Shown in pieces: positions 1 to 8,125 of a stretch of DNA of 48,617 nucleotides. The stretch spans positions 1-48,617 of the forward strand of contig JAFUYE010000039.1 of assembly GCA_017470715.1 (NCBI GenBank), written 5' to 3'. Below the pieces are notes generated by a model, which saw nothing but the letters and a program-made list of their open reading frames with translations, had not been told where the DNA came from and did not search any database. The position numbers and the translations under genes were made by a program. Within the stretch, counting starts at the first letter, position 1. Every line of letters starts with the position of its first letter. The DNA comes from Selenomonadaceae bacterium (lineage in GTDB: Bacteria; Bacillota; Negativicutes; Selenomonadales; Selenomonadaceae).

Positions 1-1
1 G

Positions 2-1027
2 CGGGCGATTCAGGATTACGACAAAGCCATTCAACTCAATCCGAATTTCGCGAAGGCGTACTACAATCGCGGCATCGCTTACCGTCACTTGAATCAATAC
101 GAGCGGGCTATTCAAGATTACGACAAGGCGATTCAACTCAATCCGAATTATGCGGAGGCTTACAACAATCGCGGCAACGCTTACAATGACGGATTAAAAC
201 AATACGAGCGGGCGATTCAGGATTACGACAAGGCGATTCAACTCAATCCGAATGATGCCAACGCGTACTACAATCGCGGCAACACTTACCGTGACTTGAA
301 ACAATACGAGCGGGCGATTCAGGATTACGACAAAGCCATTCAACTCAATCCGAATGATGCTAAGGCGTACAACAATCGCGGCGTCGCTTACAATGACGGA
401 TTGAAGCAATACGAGCGGGCGATTCAAGATTATGACAAGGCGATTCAACTCAATCCGAATTTTGCAATGGCGTACACCAATCGCGGCTATGCTTACGACG
501 ACCTCGGACAATACGAGCGAGCGATTCAGGATTACGACAAGGCGATTCAACTCGATCCGAATGATGCCGATGCGTACAACAATCGCGGCGTCGCTTACCG
601 TCACTTGAATCAATACGAACGGGCTATTCAGGATTACGACAAGGCGATTCAACTCAATCCGAATTATGCCAACGCGTACTACAATCGCGGCTGGGCTTAC
701 TACAAACTTGGACAACACGAGCGGGCTATTCAAGATTTCGACAAGGCGATTCAAATCAATCCCAATTATGCCGATGCGTACTACAATCGCGGCATCGCTT
801 ACAATGACGGATTAAAACAATACGAGCGGGCTATTCAGGACTTCAACAAGGCAATTCAAATCAATCCAAATTATGCAAACGCGTACATCAATCGCGGCGT
901 CGCTTACTTCAACTTGAAGCAATACGAACGGGCGTTAAAAGACTTCGACAAAGCTCTGGAAATTAATCCGAATCACACACTGGCGAAAAATAATCGCGCC
1001 GCCTGCTTAAAAGCAATGGGCAAGTGA
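2..1027 (+). CDS. TPR-repeat protein, 3' part only
   Basis: The reading frame is open to the left edge, so the true start lies outside the window. About 341 residues are visible, made of ten tandem TPR units of the AIQDYDKAIQLNPN / AYNNRG type, ending in a degenerate unit and TGA. Most units are 34 residues; the second, fourth and eighth visible units are 35 because a glycine is inserted (NDGLKQYE instead of RDLKQYE). TPR solenoids bind proteins or peptides; no enzymatic domain is visible here. The repeats are almost identical at DNA level (102 or 105 bp period), so unequal recombination is likely. A hairpin terminator follows directly. The function and any N-terminal signal or domain cannot be judged from this fragment. 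Confidence 0.9.
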   Translation, partial: RAIQDYDKAIQLNPNFAKAYYNRGIAYRHLNQYERAIQDYDKAIQLNPNYAEAYNNRGNAYNDGLKQYERAIQDYDKAIQLNPNDANAYYNRGNTYRDLKQYERAIQDYDKAIQLNPNDAKAYNNRGVAYNDGLKQYERAIQDYDKAIQLNPNFAMAYTNRGYAYDDLGQYERAIQDYDKAIQLDPNDADAYNNRGVAYRHLNQYERAIQDYDKAIQLNPNYANAYYNRGWAYYKLGQHERAIQDFDKAIQINPNYADAYYNRGIAYNDGLKQYERAIQDFNKAIQINPNYANAYINRGVAYFNLKQYERALKDFDKALEINPNHTLAKNNRAACLKAMGK

Positions 1028-1046
1028 AAAATTTTCGTCAAAACGC

Positions 1047-1090
1047 AAAAAAAATCCCGTCACTCGAATTTGAGCGGCGGGACTTTTTTA
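1047..1090. terminator. bidirectional intrinsic terminator
   Basis: An 11-bp stem (one mismatch, one G-U) with arms at 1055-1065 and 1072-1082 and a six-base loop is flanked by eight A on the left and a T-run on the right. It can end both the TPR gene (plus) and the long efp operon (minus). Confidence 0.8.
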
Positions 1091-1092
1091 AT

Positions 1093-1175
1093 TTGGAATG
1101 TGGAATTAAGAATGAGTAATTAAATTCGTATCACCGGAACAATTCTTAATTCCTAACTCCTAATTTCAAATTGCA
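1093..1175. repeat. heptamer-repeat element with inverted arms
   Basis: Left arm 1093-1120 holds four 7-bp units (TGGAATG-like); right arm 1141-1175 holds five (AATTCCT-like). The arms share a perfect 12-bp inverted match (1102-1113 with 1142-1153), so the element can fold. It lies between the terminator and the efp stop codon. Close relative of the element at 24175-24237. Confidence 0.75.
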
Positions 1176-1178
1176 GTT

Positions 1179-1736
1179 TCAAGCGCGTTCGATGTAGTTG
1201 CCGGTGCGAGTGTCGATTCGCAAAACGTCGCCTTCGTTGATGAACAGCGGCACGCGAACGACGTAACCGGTTTCAAGCGTTGCATTTTTCGTCGCGCCGG
1301 TTGCGGTGTTGCCTTTTACGGCGGGTTCGCAGTCGACAACTTTCAATTCAACGGAATTCGGCAGGTTGACGCCGATAATGCGCCCTTTGAACGTCTGCAG
1401 GTTGACTTCCATGTTTTCCATCAAGAAATTCAGCGCGTTGCCGAGTTGCTCTTTTGTGAGTTCAATTTGATCGTAAGTCGTTGTGTCCATGAAAACATAT
1501 TGCCCGTCGTTTTCGTAGGAAAATTCCATCCTGGTTGTTTCGATGCGAGCGGGCGGCATTTTTTCGTTGGGATTGAAAGTGCGTTCGACGACCGCGCCGG
1601 TTTCGACGTTTTTAATTTTCGTGCGAACGAACGCCGCGCCTTTGCCGGGCTTGACGTGCTGGAATTCGACGACTTGCCACGCCGAGCCGTCAATCTCAAT
1701 CGTTAAACCTGTGCGAAAATCTGTACTTGAAATCAT
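1179..1736 (-). CDS. efp: Translation elongation factor P
   Basis: 185 residues, the normal EF-P length. The start [16 protein letters not shown], the loop [10 protein letters not shown] with Lys32 at the tip (the position modified in many species) and the C-terminal [20 protein letters not shown] are family signatures. EF-P binds between the P and E sites of the ribosome and relieves stalling at proline runs. The start is ATG with a GGAGG site. It is the last gene of the ireB-to-efp operon, next to an Xaa-Pro peptidase as in many Firmicutes. The 56-bp gap upstream holds five 7-bp repeats. No modification enzyme gene is visible nearby. Confidence 0.97.
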   Translation of the reverse strand: MISSTDFRTGLTIEIDGSAWQVVEFQHVKPGKGAAFVRTKIKNVETGAVVERTFNPNEKMPPARIETTRMEFSYENDGQYVFMDTTTYDQIELTKEQLGNALNFLMENMEVNLQTFKGRIIGVNLPNSVELKVVDCEPAVKGNTATGATKNATLETGYVVRVPLFINEGDVLRIDTRTGNYIERA

Positions 1737-1752
1737 TGGTATCGACCTCCAT

Positions 1753-1787
1753 TTTTAGCTTTCAGCTGTCAGCTTTTAGCTTTCAGC
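1753..1787. repeat. five-unit heptamer array in the efp leader
   Basis: Five consecutive 7-bp units (TTTTAGC, TTTCAGC, TGTCAGC, TTTTAGC, TTTCAGC on the plus strand) fill most of the gap between the Xaa-Pro peptidase stop and the efp ribosome binding site. No inverted second arm is seen. Confidence 0.75.
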
Positions 1788-1792
1788 AGTTG

Positions 1793-3016
1793 TTACAGCT
1801 CAATTAAAGTTTTCGGCGAACACGTCAACGCTTCGGAAACGCCGTCTTTGACAAGCACGGTGTCTTCGATTCGCACGCCGCCGAAATTTTTGATGTAAAC
1901 GCCGGGTTCGTCCGTGACAATCATGTTCGGCAAAAGGTGTTCGCAGGTGCTCAGACTACTCAAGCGCGGTTCCTCGTGAATTTCCAAGCCGACGCCGTGA
2001 CCGAGACTGTGCACGAAAAATTCTCCGTAATCGGCATCTCTCAAGCGGTCGCGAACAGCCGTGTCAATCTCTTTGCAACTTTTGCCCGCCGAAATAAGTT
2101 CCAAGCCGTAAAGTTGCGCGTCATAAACGGCGTCATAAATTTTTTTCTGCTCAAGAGAAATTTTTCCGACGGCAACCGTGCGCGTCATATCCGAACAGTA
2201 ACCGCCGAATGTCGCGCCGAAATCCATCGTGACCAATTCGCCCGCGCAGATTTTTTTCTCCGTGGCAATTCCGTGCGGAAGTGAGCCGCGAATTCCCGAC
2301 GCAACAATCGTATCGAACGCCGCACGTTCCGAGCCGAGTTTGCGCATGAAATATTCCAGCTCCGCCGCAACTTCAATCTCGCGAACACCGGGCTTGATGA
2401 CTTCCAAAATTTTTGTGAACGCGTTATCGGCGATTTCGCACGCCTTGCGAATCATTTCGATTTCCGACGCGTCTTTGACCTGCCTGAGCGTGTCAAACTC
2501 AAGCGATTTAAATTCGACGCCGACAATTTCCCGCGCAAGATAATCGTGCTGTGCGACAGTCATAACGGTTGCTTCGACGCCGATTTTTTTTGCACCGGAA
2601 GATTTTATTTCTTCGACGATTTTTTTATAAAGCCCGTCCGTGTGTTCGACGATTTGAAAATTTTTTGATTGACGTTTGGCCTGTTCGGTGTAGCGACCGT
2701 CCGTGACAAGTTTGCGAAAATTGTCCCCGACGAACAGAGCCGCACTGTCGCCGAGAAAACCGCTGAAGTAAGTTACATTGGCGTCTTTCGTTATCAAAAC
2801 CGCGTCGACTTCTTCGGCGGAAATTTTGTCGTTCAAACGCGCAAGCCGTCCGTTGAAATCAAAGTTCGGGTTCATCGAAGCGGCACTGACGCTGCGAGCA
2901 CCGCTGAAGGGAATTATATCGGCGTCTTTCGTTGTCGAAGCCGCGTCGACTTCTTCGGCGGAAATTTTTTTGTACAGACGCGCAATGAGTCCGCTGAAAT
3001 CAAAATCCGTATTCAT
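1793..3016 (-). CDS. Xaa-Pro aminopeptidase (M24 family) with duplicated N-terminus
   Basis: 407 residues. The C-terminal pita-bread metallopeptidase domain carries all five metal ligands: D265, D276, H340 (in HSLGHGVG), E370 (DEPGVY) and E384. It removes N-terminal residues preceding proline in the cytoplasm. The usual family length is about 355; the excess is explained by a tandem duplication: residues 1-47 (MNTDFDFSGLIARL...) repeat as 48-94 (MNPNFDFNGRLARL...), both with KISAEEVDA. The ATG used here overlaps the aroQ stop (ATGA), suggesting translational coupling. Met48 would be the ancestral start but has no ribosome binding site. It precedes efp in the operon, a common pairing. PepQ-like versus PepP-like specificity cannot be decided. 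Confidence 0.93.
   Translation of the reverse strand: MNTDFDFSGLIARLYKKISAEEVDAASTTKDADIIPFSGARSVSAASMNPNFDFNGRLARLNDKISAEEVDAVLITKDANVTYFSGFLGDSAALFVGDNFRKLVTDGRYTEQAKRQSKNFQIVEHTDGLYKKIVEEIKSSGAKKIGVEATVMTVAQHDYLAREIVGVEFKSLEFDTLRQVKDASEIEMIRKACEIADNAFTKILEVIKPGVREIEVAAELEYFMRKLGSERAAFDTIVASGIRGSLPHGIATEKKICAGELVTMDFGATFGGYCSDMTRTVAVGKISLEQKKIYDAVYDAQLYGLELISAGKSCKEIDTAVRDRLRDADYGEFFVHSLGHGVGLEIHEEPRLSSLSTCEHLLPNMIVTDEPGVYIKNFGGVRIEDTVLVKDGVSEALTCSPKTLIEL
2735..3016 (-). repeat. tandem intragenic duplication (about 141 bp x 2)
   Basis: The first 141 bp of the Xaa-Pro peptidase gene (2876-3016) are repeated as 2735-2875 at roughly three-quarters nucleotide identity and in frame. The block AAAATTTCCGCCGAAGAAGT occurs in both copies. 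Confidence 0.85.
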
Positions 3017-3489
3017 TTGGTATCACGACTGATTCGGCGAATTGCAATGTCGAGCGCGGCAATGTAGCTGTCGACGCCGAAACCGCAAATTTGTCCCATG
3101 ACGACGGGCGCGATAACTGACGTGTGGCGAAATTCTTCGCGGCGGTGAATGTTCGATAAATGCAACTCAATGACGGGCACGGGCACGGCGGCTATCGCGT
3201 CACGAAGTGCAATGCTGTAGTGCGTCAAAGCTCCGGCGTTGAGCAAAATGAAATCGTAACGTCCGCGAGCTTTTTGAATCGCCTCGACAAGTTCGCCTTC
3301 AAAATTTGACTGCAAAAAATCTATTTCGTCAACGCCGGCTTGAGCTGCACGCGCACGCAAAATTTCTTCAATGTCGGCAAGCGTCGTTCGTCCGTAAATT
3401 TCGGGTTCACGCGTGCCGAGCAAATTTAAGTTCGGTCCGTTCAAAACCAAAATTCTTTTGACGTTGACGCCGTCAGTAGCGGATTGCAA
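3013..3489 (-). CDS. aroQ: Type II 3-dehydroquinate dehydratase
   Basis: Converts 3-dehydroquinate to 3-dehydroshikimate in the shikimate pathway. Signatures: LNGPNLNLLGTREPEIYG (catalytic Arg27 and Tyr32 in this numbering), ILLNAGALTHYS, and ELHLSNIHRREEFR with the catalytic histidine. I place the start at TTG 3489 because an AAGGAG site lies 8 bases upstream; this gives 158 residues, near the family norm. The upstream ATG at 3525 would add 12 residues of unrelated sequence. The start overlaps the end of the acylphosphatase gene by 17 bp, and its stop overlaps the next gene. Dodecameric enzyme in the known family. Confidence 0.95.
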   Translation of the reverse strand: MQSATDGVNVKRILVLNGPNLNLLGTREPEIYGRTTLADIEEILRARAAQAGVDEIDFLQSNFEGELVEAIQKARGRYDFILLNAGALTHYSIALRDAIAAVPVPVIELHLSNIHRREEFRHTSVIAPVVMGQICGFGVDSYIAALDIAIRRISRDTK

Positions 3490-3817
3490 ATGTATTCTCT
3501 CCTTCCACAACGGGCAAATTTTCAAATTCGGACGCGGTGACGCGAATCCAGTCGTTGCCCTTTTTGATTTTGTTTATGAGATGTTCGACGGTTGCCGCTT
3601 CGCCCTGCAATTCCATCGTGACGGATCCGTCAGACATATTTTTTACCCAACCGGTAATACCGAGACTTTTTGCGTTGGATTGAACGAAAAATCGACAGCC
3701 GACACCTTGCACGCGACCTTGAATGCGACCGGCTTTGCGCACGCCGTTTTCAAGTTTGACGGTTTGAATTGTTTCGGCATCTTCGCCGCCGCCGAAAATT
3801 TTTCCAAAGATACTCAT
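3473..3817 (-). CDS. Acylphosphatase-domain protein
   Basis: 114 residues: a 27-residue glycine- and charge-rich tail (MSIFGKIFGGGEDAE) followed by an acylphosphatase fold. The motif GRVQGVGCRFFV supplies the phosphate-binding loop and Arg42; GWVKNMSDGSV supplies Asn60. Acylphosphatases hydrolyse carboxyl-phosphate bonds; most are about 90 residues, so the N-terminal tail is extra. The start is ATG with GGAG 8-9 bases upstream. Tightly packed between the cupin gene and aroQ, with which it overlaps. Substrate not predictable. Confidence 0.88.
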   Translation of the reverse strand: MSIFGKIFGGGEDAETIQTVKLENGVRKAGRIQGRVQGVGCRFFVQSNAKSLGITGWVKNMSDGSVTMELQGEAATVEHLINKIKKGNDWIRVTASEFENLPVVEGENTFAIRY

Positions 3818-3834
3818 GTTGTCAACTCCAAAAA

Positions 3835-4188
3835 TTATACGTCGCGAAAATCGGGCGGAAATGCCACGACCAACAACATTTTAAAATCTTCTTCGCCGTA
3901 AACCGCGTGCGGCTTGTTGGCGGGCATGACGATTGATTGACCGACTTTGAGCGTGAAATTTTCGCCGTTAATTGTGATTCGTCCCGTGCCTTCGAGAGCG
4001 GTAACAAGCGCGTCGCCTTTTGATTCGTGCGTGCTGATACCTTCGCCCTTCGCGAAAGCAAACAGTGTAATACCGACGCCGTTATTTTGAATCAGCGTTT
4101 TACTGACGACTTGCCCGTCCGCGCAGGCAACACAATCTTTCAAGCTGAGCACTTCGGCTCGTGCAATATTTTTCAAAATATTACTCAC
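3835..4188 (-). CDS. Small cupin-domain protein
   Basis: About 117 residues forming one conserved beta-barrel: STHESKGDALVTALEGTGRI is the first cupin motif (metal-ligand positions His and Glu) and MPANKPHAVYG the second. Such single-domain cupins bind metals or small ligands; the reaction here is unknown. I choose GTG at 4188 because the sequence before it (TTAGGAGTTGACAAC) is nearly the same as the one before the acylphosphatase start; the ATG at 4221 would overlap the upstream gene and lacks a site. Its two cysteines near the N-terminus (DCVACADG) are unusual for a cupin and could bind metal. Confidence 0.82.
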   Translation of the reverse strand: MSNILKNIARAEVLSLKDCVACADGQVVSKTLIQNNGVGITLFAFAKGEGISTHESKGDALVTALEGTGRITINGENFTLKVGQSIVMPANKPHAVYGEEDFKMLLVVAFPPDFRDV

Positions 4189-4199
4189 GTTGTCAACTC

Positions 4200-5330
4200 C
4201 TAACGGGCAAGCAACACACATTCGTTAAAGTTTTTGTAACACGGTTCCAATCCACAAAGCGCAAGTCGCCGCTGAAATTCTTCGTCGATGTTTGTAAACG
4301 GTTCATCTTCGGGTGAAACGCAGAATTGTCGCATTGCGAATTCGTATTCGGGATTTAACTGCTTGACGAAATCCATGAGCGTCCAAAAGTCGTCCCACTT
4401 GTGATACGCGCTCAAAAGCAAAATCGGCTTGAATCGGGAAATTGTGACTGTCGCGCCTTTCAAAACGTCGAGTTCGGCACCTTCAACGTCGAGTTTGATT
4501 AAATCGACGCGGGGAATATTTTTTTCGCGAACGTAGCTGTCGAGCGTGATAATCTGCGCGACTTCGCTGCCGTCGTCGTCAAGGTGCGTCGAGCCTCCGT
4601 CGAGCGGACGATAATTCGCCGTGTGTTTGTGCGAGCCGAGCCCGACATTTTCCACGACGAAATTATTTTCTTGGGCGACCTGTGCCGCATATTTGAAAAG
4701 ATTTTTGTCGAGTTCAAAGCCGTAAACTTTAAAGCCGCGTTCCGTGAATCGCAGACAAGTTCCGCCGTCGTAAGAGCCGACATCAAAGACAATCGCGCCT
4801 TTTTCGGGAATAAAGCCCGGTACCAAATAATGCGGATTTTTCGCGTGATGAATTTTGTTCAGCTGATTGGAAACGTTGCCGAGCCAATAGCCGCGAAAAG
4901 TTTTTTTGGATTCTTCGTCAATCAGCGCGTCATAAACTTTTTTCAACGCGGGCAAATTGTTCATGAATGTATCGTAAATTTCTTCCGTATTGTCGCGTTC
5001 GAGACAAAGAATTTTGCTTGACGGAAAATTTTTCGCGGCAAAACGTGCATCTATCACGCTGAGCGCAAAAATATATTCGGGGCGAAAATGTTTGTCAATC
5101 GCCTCACGCACGGAAACAACTTCAAAATCCGCCGAAAAATTTTCTTCCGACAGCGTGATAAAGTGCGTCAAGTTCAGTTGCTTGCGAAAATTTTTGGCAG
5201 TCTCGAAAGAATTTTTTACATCACCGCCTGAAAACATTGCGACGGGAATTTTTTGCGAAATAATTTTCTGCAGAACGAATTCGTAACATTCGGCGTGCAT
5301 GTCCCGAACAAGTTCGATAAATTTTTCCAT
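4200..5330 (-). CDS. FkbM-family methyltransferase
   Basis: 376 residues from the ATG at 5330, two bases after the U32 peptidase stop, with a GAGGGAG site. The C-terminal half is an FkbM methyltransferase: SAM-binding VFDVGSYDGGT (about 181-191) and VDLIKLDVEGAELDVLKGA. The first about 170 residues do not match a domain I recognise but contain a Rossmann-like pattern (IPVAMFSGGDV...). FkbM enzymes O-methylate sugars or natural products. In other Firmicutes this operon position is taken by the O-methyltransferase yrrM, so this may be a substitution by a different methyltransferase family; that is inference. Confidence 0.85.
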   Translation of the reverse strand: MEKFIELVRDMHAECYEFVLQKIISQKIPVAMFSGGDVKNSFETAKNFRKQLNLTHFITLSEENFSADFEVVSVREAIDKHFRPEYIFALSVIDARFAAKNFPSSKILCLERDNTEEIYDTFMNNLPALKKVYDALIDEESKKTFRGYWLGNVSNQLNKIHHAKNPHYLVPGFIPEKGAIVFDVGSYDGGTCLRFTERGFKVYGFELDKNLFKYAAQVAQENNFVVENVGLGSHKHTANYRPLDGGSTHLDDDGSEVAQIITLDSYVREKNIPRVDLIKLDVEGAELDVLKGATVTISRFKPILLLSAYHKWDDFWTLMDFVKQLNPEYEFAMRQFCVSPEDEPFTNIDEEFQRRLALCGLEPCYKNFNECVLLAR

Positions 5331-5332
5331 GA

Positions 5333-6637
5333 TTAAATTGTCTCCCTCATAAGTGACCAAATTTCAACAGGCTTGTCGATCGGAATTTTTACGATTTGTT
5401 GAGCGTGCGGCGCGCTGAAAATTTCTTCGCCGTCAACGTCGCGCATTTCGGTTATCGTCTGTGAAAAAGTTTCGTCGTGCGGTTGCAAAAATTCTGCTTG
5501 CGTGCCAACGGAAAATTTTCCGCGTTGTTCAATCGTCGCCGTCATTGTCGCCGCGTCGAATTCGCGAACGATACCCAAAAAATTAGCCGAACGCTTCGGC
5601 TTCGACGTGTCGTAAATTTCCGTGGGCTTGCCGTCGCCGAGAAAAAATCCTGTCGTGTACGGTCGGTGAGCAACTTTGTCGAGTTCGTCAATCCATTCAT
5701 CGCGCACAAAAAATTTTTCGGGATTGTCGCAGAACGAATCAATTGCCGCCCGATAAACTTTGACGACGCCCGCAACGTAATTGACGCTTTTCATGCGACC
5801 TTCGATTTTGAGCGACGACACACCGCTTTTGATGACTTCGCCGATATACGGCAACAGACATAAATCTTTCGAGTTCATGACGTAACTGCCGCGTTCGTCC
5901 GCCGCAACGGGAAAAAATTCGCCGTCCCGCGTTTCTTCGACCAAATTATATTTCCAGCGACAAGAGTGCGTGCAAGCTCCGCGATTGGCGTCGCGTTCCG
6001 TCAAAAATTTCGACAGCCAGCAACGTCCCGAATAGGAAATGCACATTGCGCCATGCACGAAAATTTCAAGTTCCGCCGCGCAGTTCGCTTTGATGTCAAC
6101 AATTTCGTCGCGGGTAAGTTCGCGAGCCAAAACGATTCGACTTGCTCCGAGTTCGTGAAAAAAATTTGCCGCGTGAAAATTCGTGACGTTGGCTTGTGTA
6201 CTGACGTGAATTTGTAAATCGGTAATTTTCCGCGCCAAAGCCATGACGCCCAAATCGGAAACCAAAATTGCATTGACTTTCGCCGCGTCCAAAAATTTCA
6301 GGTAGTCGGCAAGTTCGTCGAAGTCGGCGTTGTGAGCGTAAATGTTGACCGCCGCATAAATTTTTTTGCCGAGTGCGTGCGTAAATTCGACAGCCTGCAA
6401 AATTTCTTCGCGGGTGAAGTTGTCGCCGAACGCCCGCAAGCTGAAATTTTCTCCGCCGAAATAAACGGCGTCGGCTCCGTAAATCAACGCGGTTTGCAGT
6501 TTCTCAAAATTTCCCGCAGGTGCAAGCAGTTCCGGCTTAGGAACTAGGAAGCGGGAACTAGGGACTAGTCTCATCCCTTTAAACTCACTAGTTCCTGGTT
6601 CCTTGTTCCTAGTTCCTTTAACGATATTGATTGACAA
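5333..6637 (-). CDS. trhP: U32 peptidase-family protein (TrhP/YrrO-like), repeat-extended N-terminus
   Basis: 434 residues. The conserved domain begins at PELLAPAGNFEKLQTAL (residue 35) and includes FVHGAMCISYSGRCWLS and GACTHSCRW, whose cysteines (C199, C206, C222, C226) match the iron-sulfur ligands of the RlhA/TrhP group that hydroxylates RNA using prephenate. Position after ireB-ruvX-DUF1292-mltG matches B. subtilis yrrN/yrrO (trhP). The TTG start at 6637 lies inside the mltG end and has GAGGAG ten bases upstream. Residues 8-33 are encoded by a 79-bp heptamer-repeat element (6539-6617) rather than by family sequence. An ATG at 6574 inside the element is an alternative start with a poorly spaced site. 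Confidence 0.9.
   Translation of the reverse strand: MSINIVKGTRNKEPGTSEFKGMRLVPSSRFLVPKPELLAPAGNFEKLQTALIYGADAVYFGGENFSLRAFGDNFTREEILQAVEFTHALGKKIYAAVNIYAHNADFDELADYLKFLDAAKVNAILVSDLGVMALARKITDLQIHVSTQANVTNFHAANFFHELGASRIVLARELTRDEIVDIKANCAAELEIFVHGAMCISYSGRCWLSKFLTERDANRGACTHSCRWKYNLVEETRDGEFFPVAADERGSYVMNSKDLCLLPYIGEVIKSGVSSLKIEGRMKSVNYVAGVVKVYRAAIDSFCDNPEKFFVRDEWIDELDKVAHRPYTTGFFLGDGKPTEIYDTSKPKRSANFLGIVREFDAATMTATIEQRGKFSVGTQAEFLQPHDETFSQTITEMRDVDGEEIFSAPHAQQIVKIPIDKPVEIWSLMRETI
6539..6617. repeat. heptamer-repeat element inside the U32 peptidase N-terminus
   Basis: Four 7-bp units (AGGAACT, AGGAAGC, GGGAACT, AGGGACT; 6539-6566), an 18-20 bp spacer, then four inverted units (ACTAGTT, CCTGGTT, CCTTGTT, CCTAGTT; 6587-6614) plus CCT. 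The array ends exactly at the mltG stop codon (6618-6620) and can form a long hairpin. Confidence 0.85.
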
Positions 6638-7784
6638 GATTTAAATGCTCCTCGTAAGTGAAGGCGTAATGATTGTGCCCGTTGCGGTCGGCGACAAAAT
6701 AAAGATACTCCGTTTCCGACGGGTGCAAAACCGCTTCGATTGACGCCATGCCGGGATTCGCAATCGGACCGGGCGGCAAGCCGACGTGCTGATAAGTATT
6801 GTACGGCGAATCAATTTCCGTGTCGGCAATCGTCACGTCCTCTTTCGGCGTGTCCATCAAATATTGCAATGACGCATCTGTTTGCAACGGCATGTTGAGT
6901 TTCAGACGCTTTAAAAAAACCTGCGCGACAATCGGTCTGTCTTCGGGGAAACGAACTTCGCGTTCGACCAGCGACGCCAAAGTTATCAAGTCGTAAACGG
7001 ACAAGCCCATTTGTTCGGCGTGAGTGCGCATTTCGGGCGTCAAGCGTTCGTCGAAATTCCGCGCCATCAAATTTAAAATTTCGTCAATGTCCATGTCGCT
7101 TTCGACGTTGTAGGTGTCGGGGAACAAAAAACCTTCCGCCGCATAGAAAACATTTTGCCGCTTGCGCATGTAGTCATACGGTGCGAAATTTTCCGCCGCT
7201 TTAATGAAGTCGTTTTTGTCGGCAAGATCAAGATTTTGCAGACGCTCGCCAATTTCTTTGACGCCGAAACCTTCCGGCACGGTGAATTGAATAAGTTTCT
7301 TTTCGCCCGTCAACAGTTTGGCAAAAACGTCATCATCGCTCATGTTCGCCGTGAAAGTGTATGAACCGGGACGAAGTTTGTCGTCATAGCCGCGCAGTCG
7401 TGCAAAAAATCTGAACTTCAAGCTTGAGTCAATTATGCCTTTTTCGGCAAGACGTTCGGCAATTTCGGAAGTGGACATACCGTCGCGAATTTTTATGTTG
7501 ATTCGTTTTTCAATGACGTTTTCGGGCGATTCGACTTCGGTTGACGCGGCAGGTTGTTGAATGTGCGCAACGTCGGGATTGGCGAAAATCATCATCGCGC
7601 CGACAACCAAAATGCAAAACGTCACCGCGCCCGCAACCGCCGCAATGTACTTCCAAGAAATTTCGTCAAAAAAATCGCTCAACGAATCACGCACGTTGTC
7701 CGCGAAAGAAATTTTTTCGGAACGTCGCGAAGGAATTTTAGTCTCTTCGTCGTCGGAAAATTTTTTGTCGTCGGGCTCGCTCAA
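6618..7784 (-). CDS. mltG: Endolytic murein transglycosylase MltG
   Basis: 388 residues: charged cytoplasmic tail 1-44, one membrane helix about 45-67, then a periplasmic YceG domain. It cleaves nascent glycan strands at the membrane. Signatures: LASLVEREV with the catalytic Glu274, PLQTDASLQYL, and SPYNTYQHVGLPPGPIANPG. The TTG start overlaps the DUF1292 stop (TTGA). Within the ireB-ruvX-DUF1292-mltG cluster, the standard Firmicute arrangement. The stop codon abuts a heptamer-repeat element. Confidence 0.96.
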   Translation of the reverse strand: MSEPDDKKFSDDEETKIPSRRSEKISFADNVRDSLSDFFDEISWKYIAAVAGAVTFCILVVGAMMIFANPDVAHIQQPAASTEVESPENVIEKRINIKIRDGMSTSEIAERLAEKGIIDSSLKFRFFARLRGYDDKLRPGSYTFTANMSDDDVFAKLLTGEKKLIQFTVPEGFGVKEIGERLQNLDLADKNDFIKAAENFAPYDYMRKRQNVFYAAEGFLFPDTYNVESDMDIDEILNLMARNFDERLTPEMRTHAEQMGLSVYDLITLASLVEREVRFPEDRPIVAQVFLKRLKLNMPLQTDASLQYLMDTPKEDVTIADTEIDSPYNTYQHVGLPPGPIANPGMASIEAVLHPSETEYLYFVADRNGHNHYAFTYEEHLNLVNQYR

Positions 7785-8125
7785 GTCGTTTCGTCCTCAT
7801 CCAAAATTTTTTCGTAAGCCGCCTGCACAGCCTCGAATTCTTCGTCGGTAGGTTCGATATATTCATCTTCGCCGTCCGCGTTCGTGACGATTTTGGCAAT
7901 GATAACGTCGTCATCACAATCGCAATCACAGCCGCAATCGCAACCGTGTTCGTGTTCGTCGTGAAGTTCGACCAAAAGCGCGAATTTGTCATTGCCGACG
8001 GGAATAACCATTTCCTCGACGTAAAAATAACTGTTGCCGTCGTCGTCCGTCATTTCGACGATAATGCCGTCGTCGTCCGAAAAATTTTCCTCGTCGGGAA
8101 TTTGTTCGTTGCGTTTATCAGTCAT
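7781..8125 (-). CDS. DUF1292 (YrzB-type) protein with Cys-Asp insert
   Basis: 114 residues, very acidic. DUF1292 pattern: GIIVEMTDDDGNSYFYVEEM ... FALLVELHDE ... VIIAKIVTNADGEDEYIEP. Function unknown; the gene is nearly always between ruvX and mltG in Firmicutes, as here. ATG follows the ruvX stop directly and uses a GAGGAG site inside ruvX. Odd feature: residues about 55-73 read HDEHEHGCDCGCDCDCDDD, coded by a degenerate hexanucleotide run (TGCGAT-like), giving five cysteines and three histidines in a short loop that could bind metal. Confidence 0.9.
   Translation of the reverse strand: MTDKRNEQIPDEENFSDDDGIIVEMTDDDGNSYFYVEEMVIPVGNDKFALLVELHDEHEHGCDCGCDCDCDDDVIIAKIVTNADGEDEYIEPTDEEFEAVQAAYEKILDEDETT

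Noticed and set aside
194-754. Long minus-strand ORF opposite the TPR repeats
   Set aside because: It is the antisense shadow of the repetitive TPR gene, with no ribosome site and no recognisable family.
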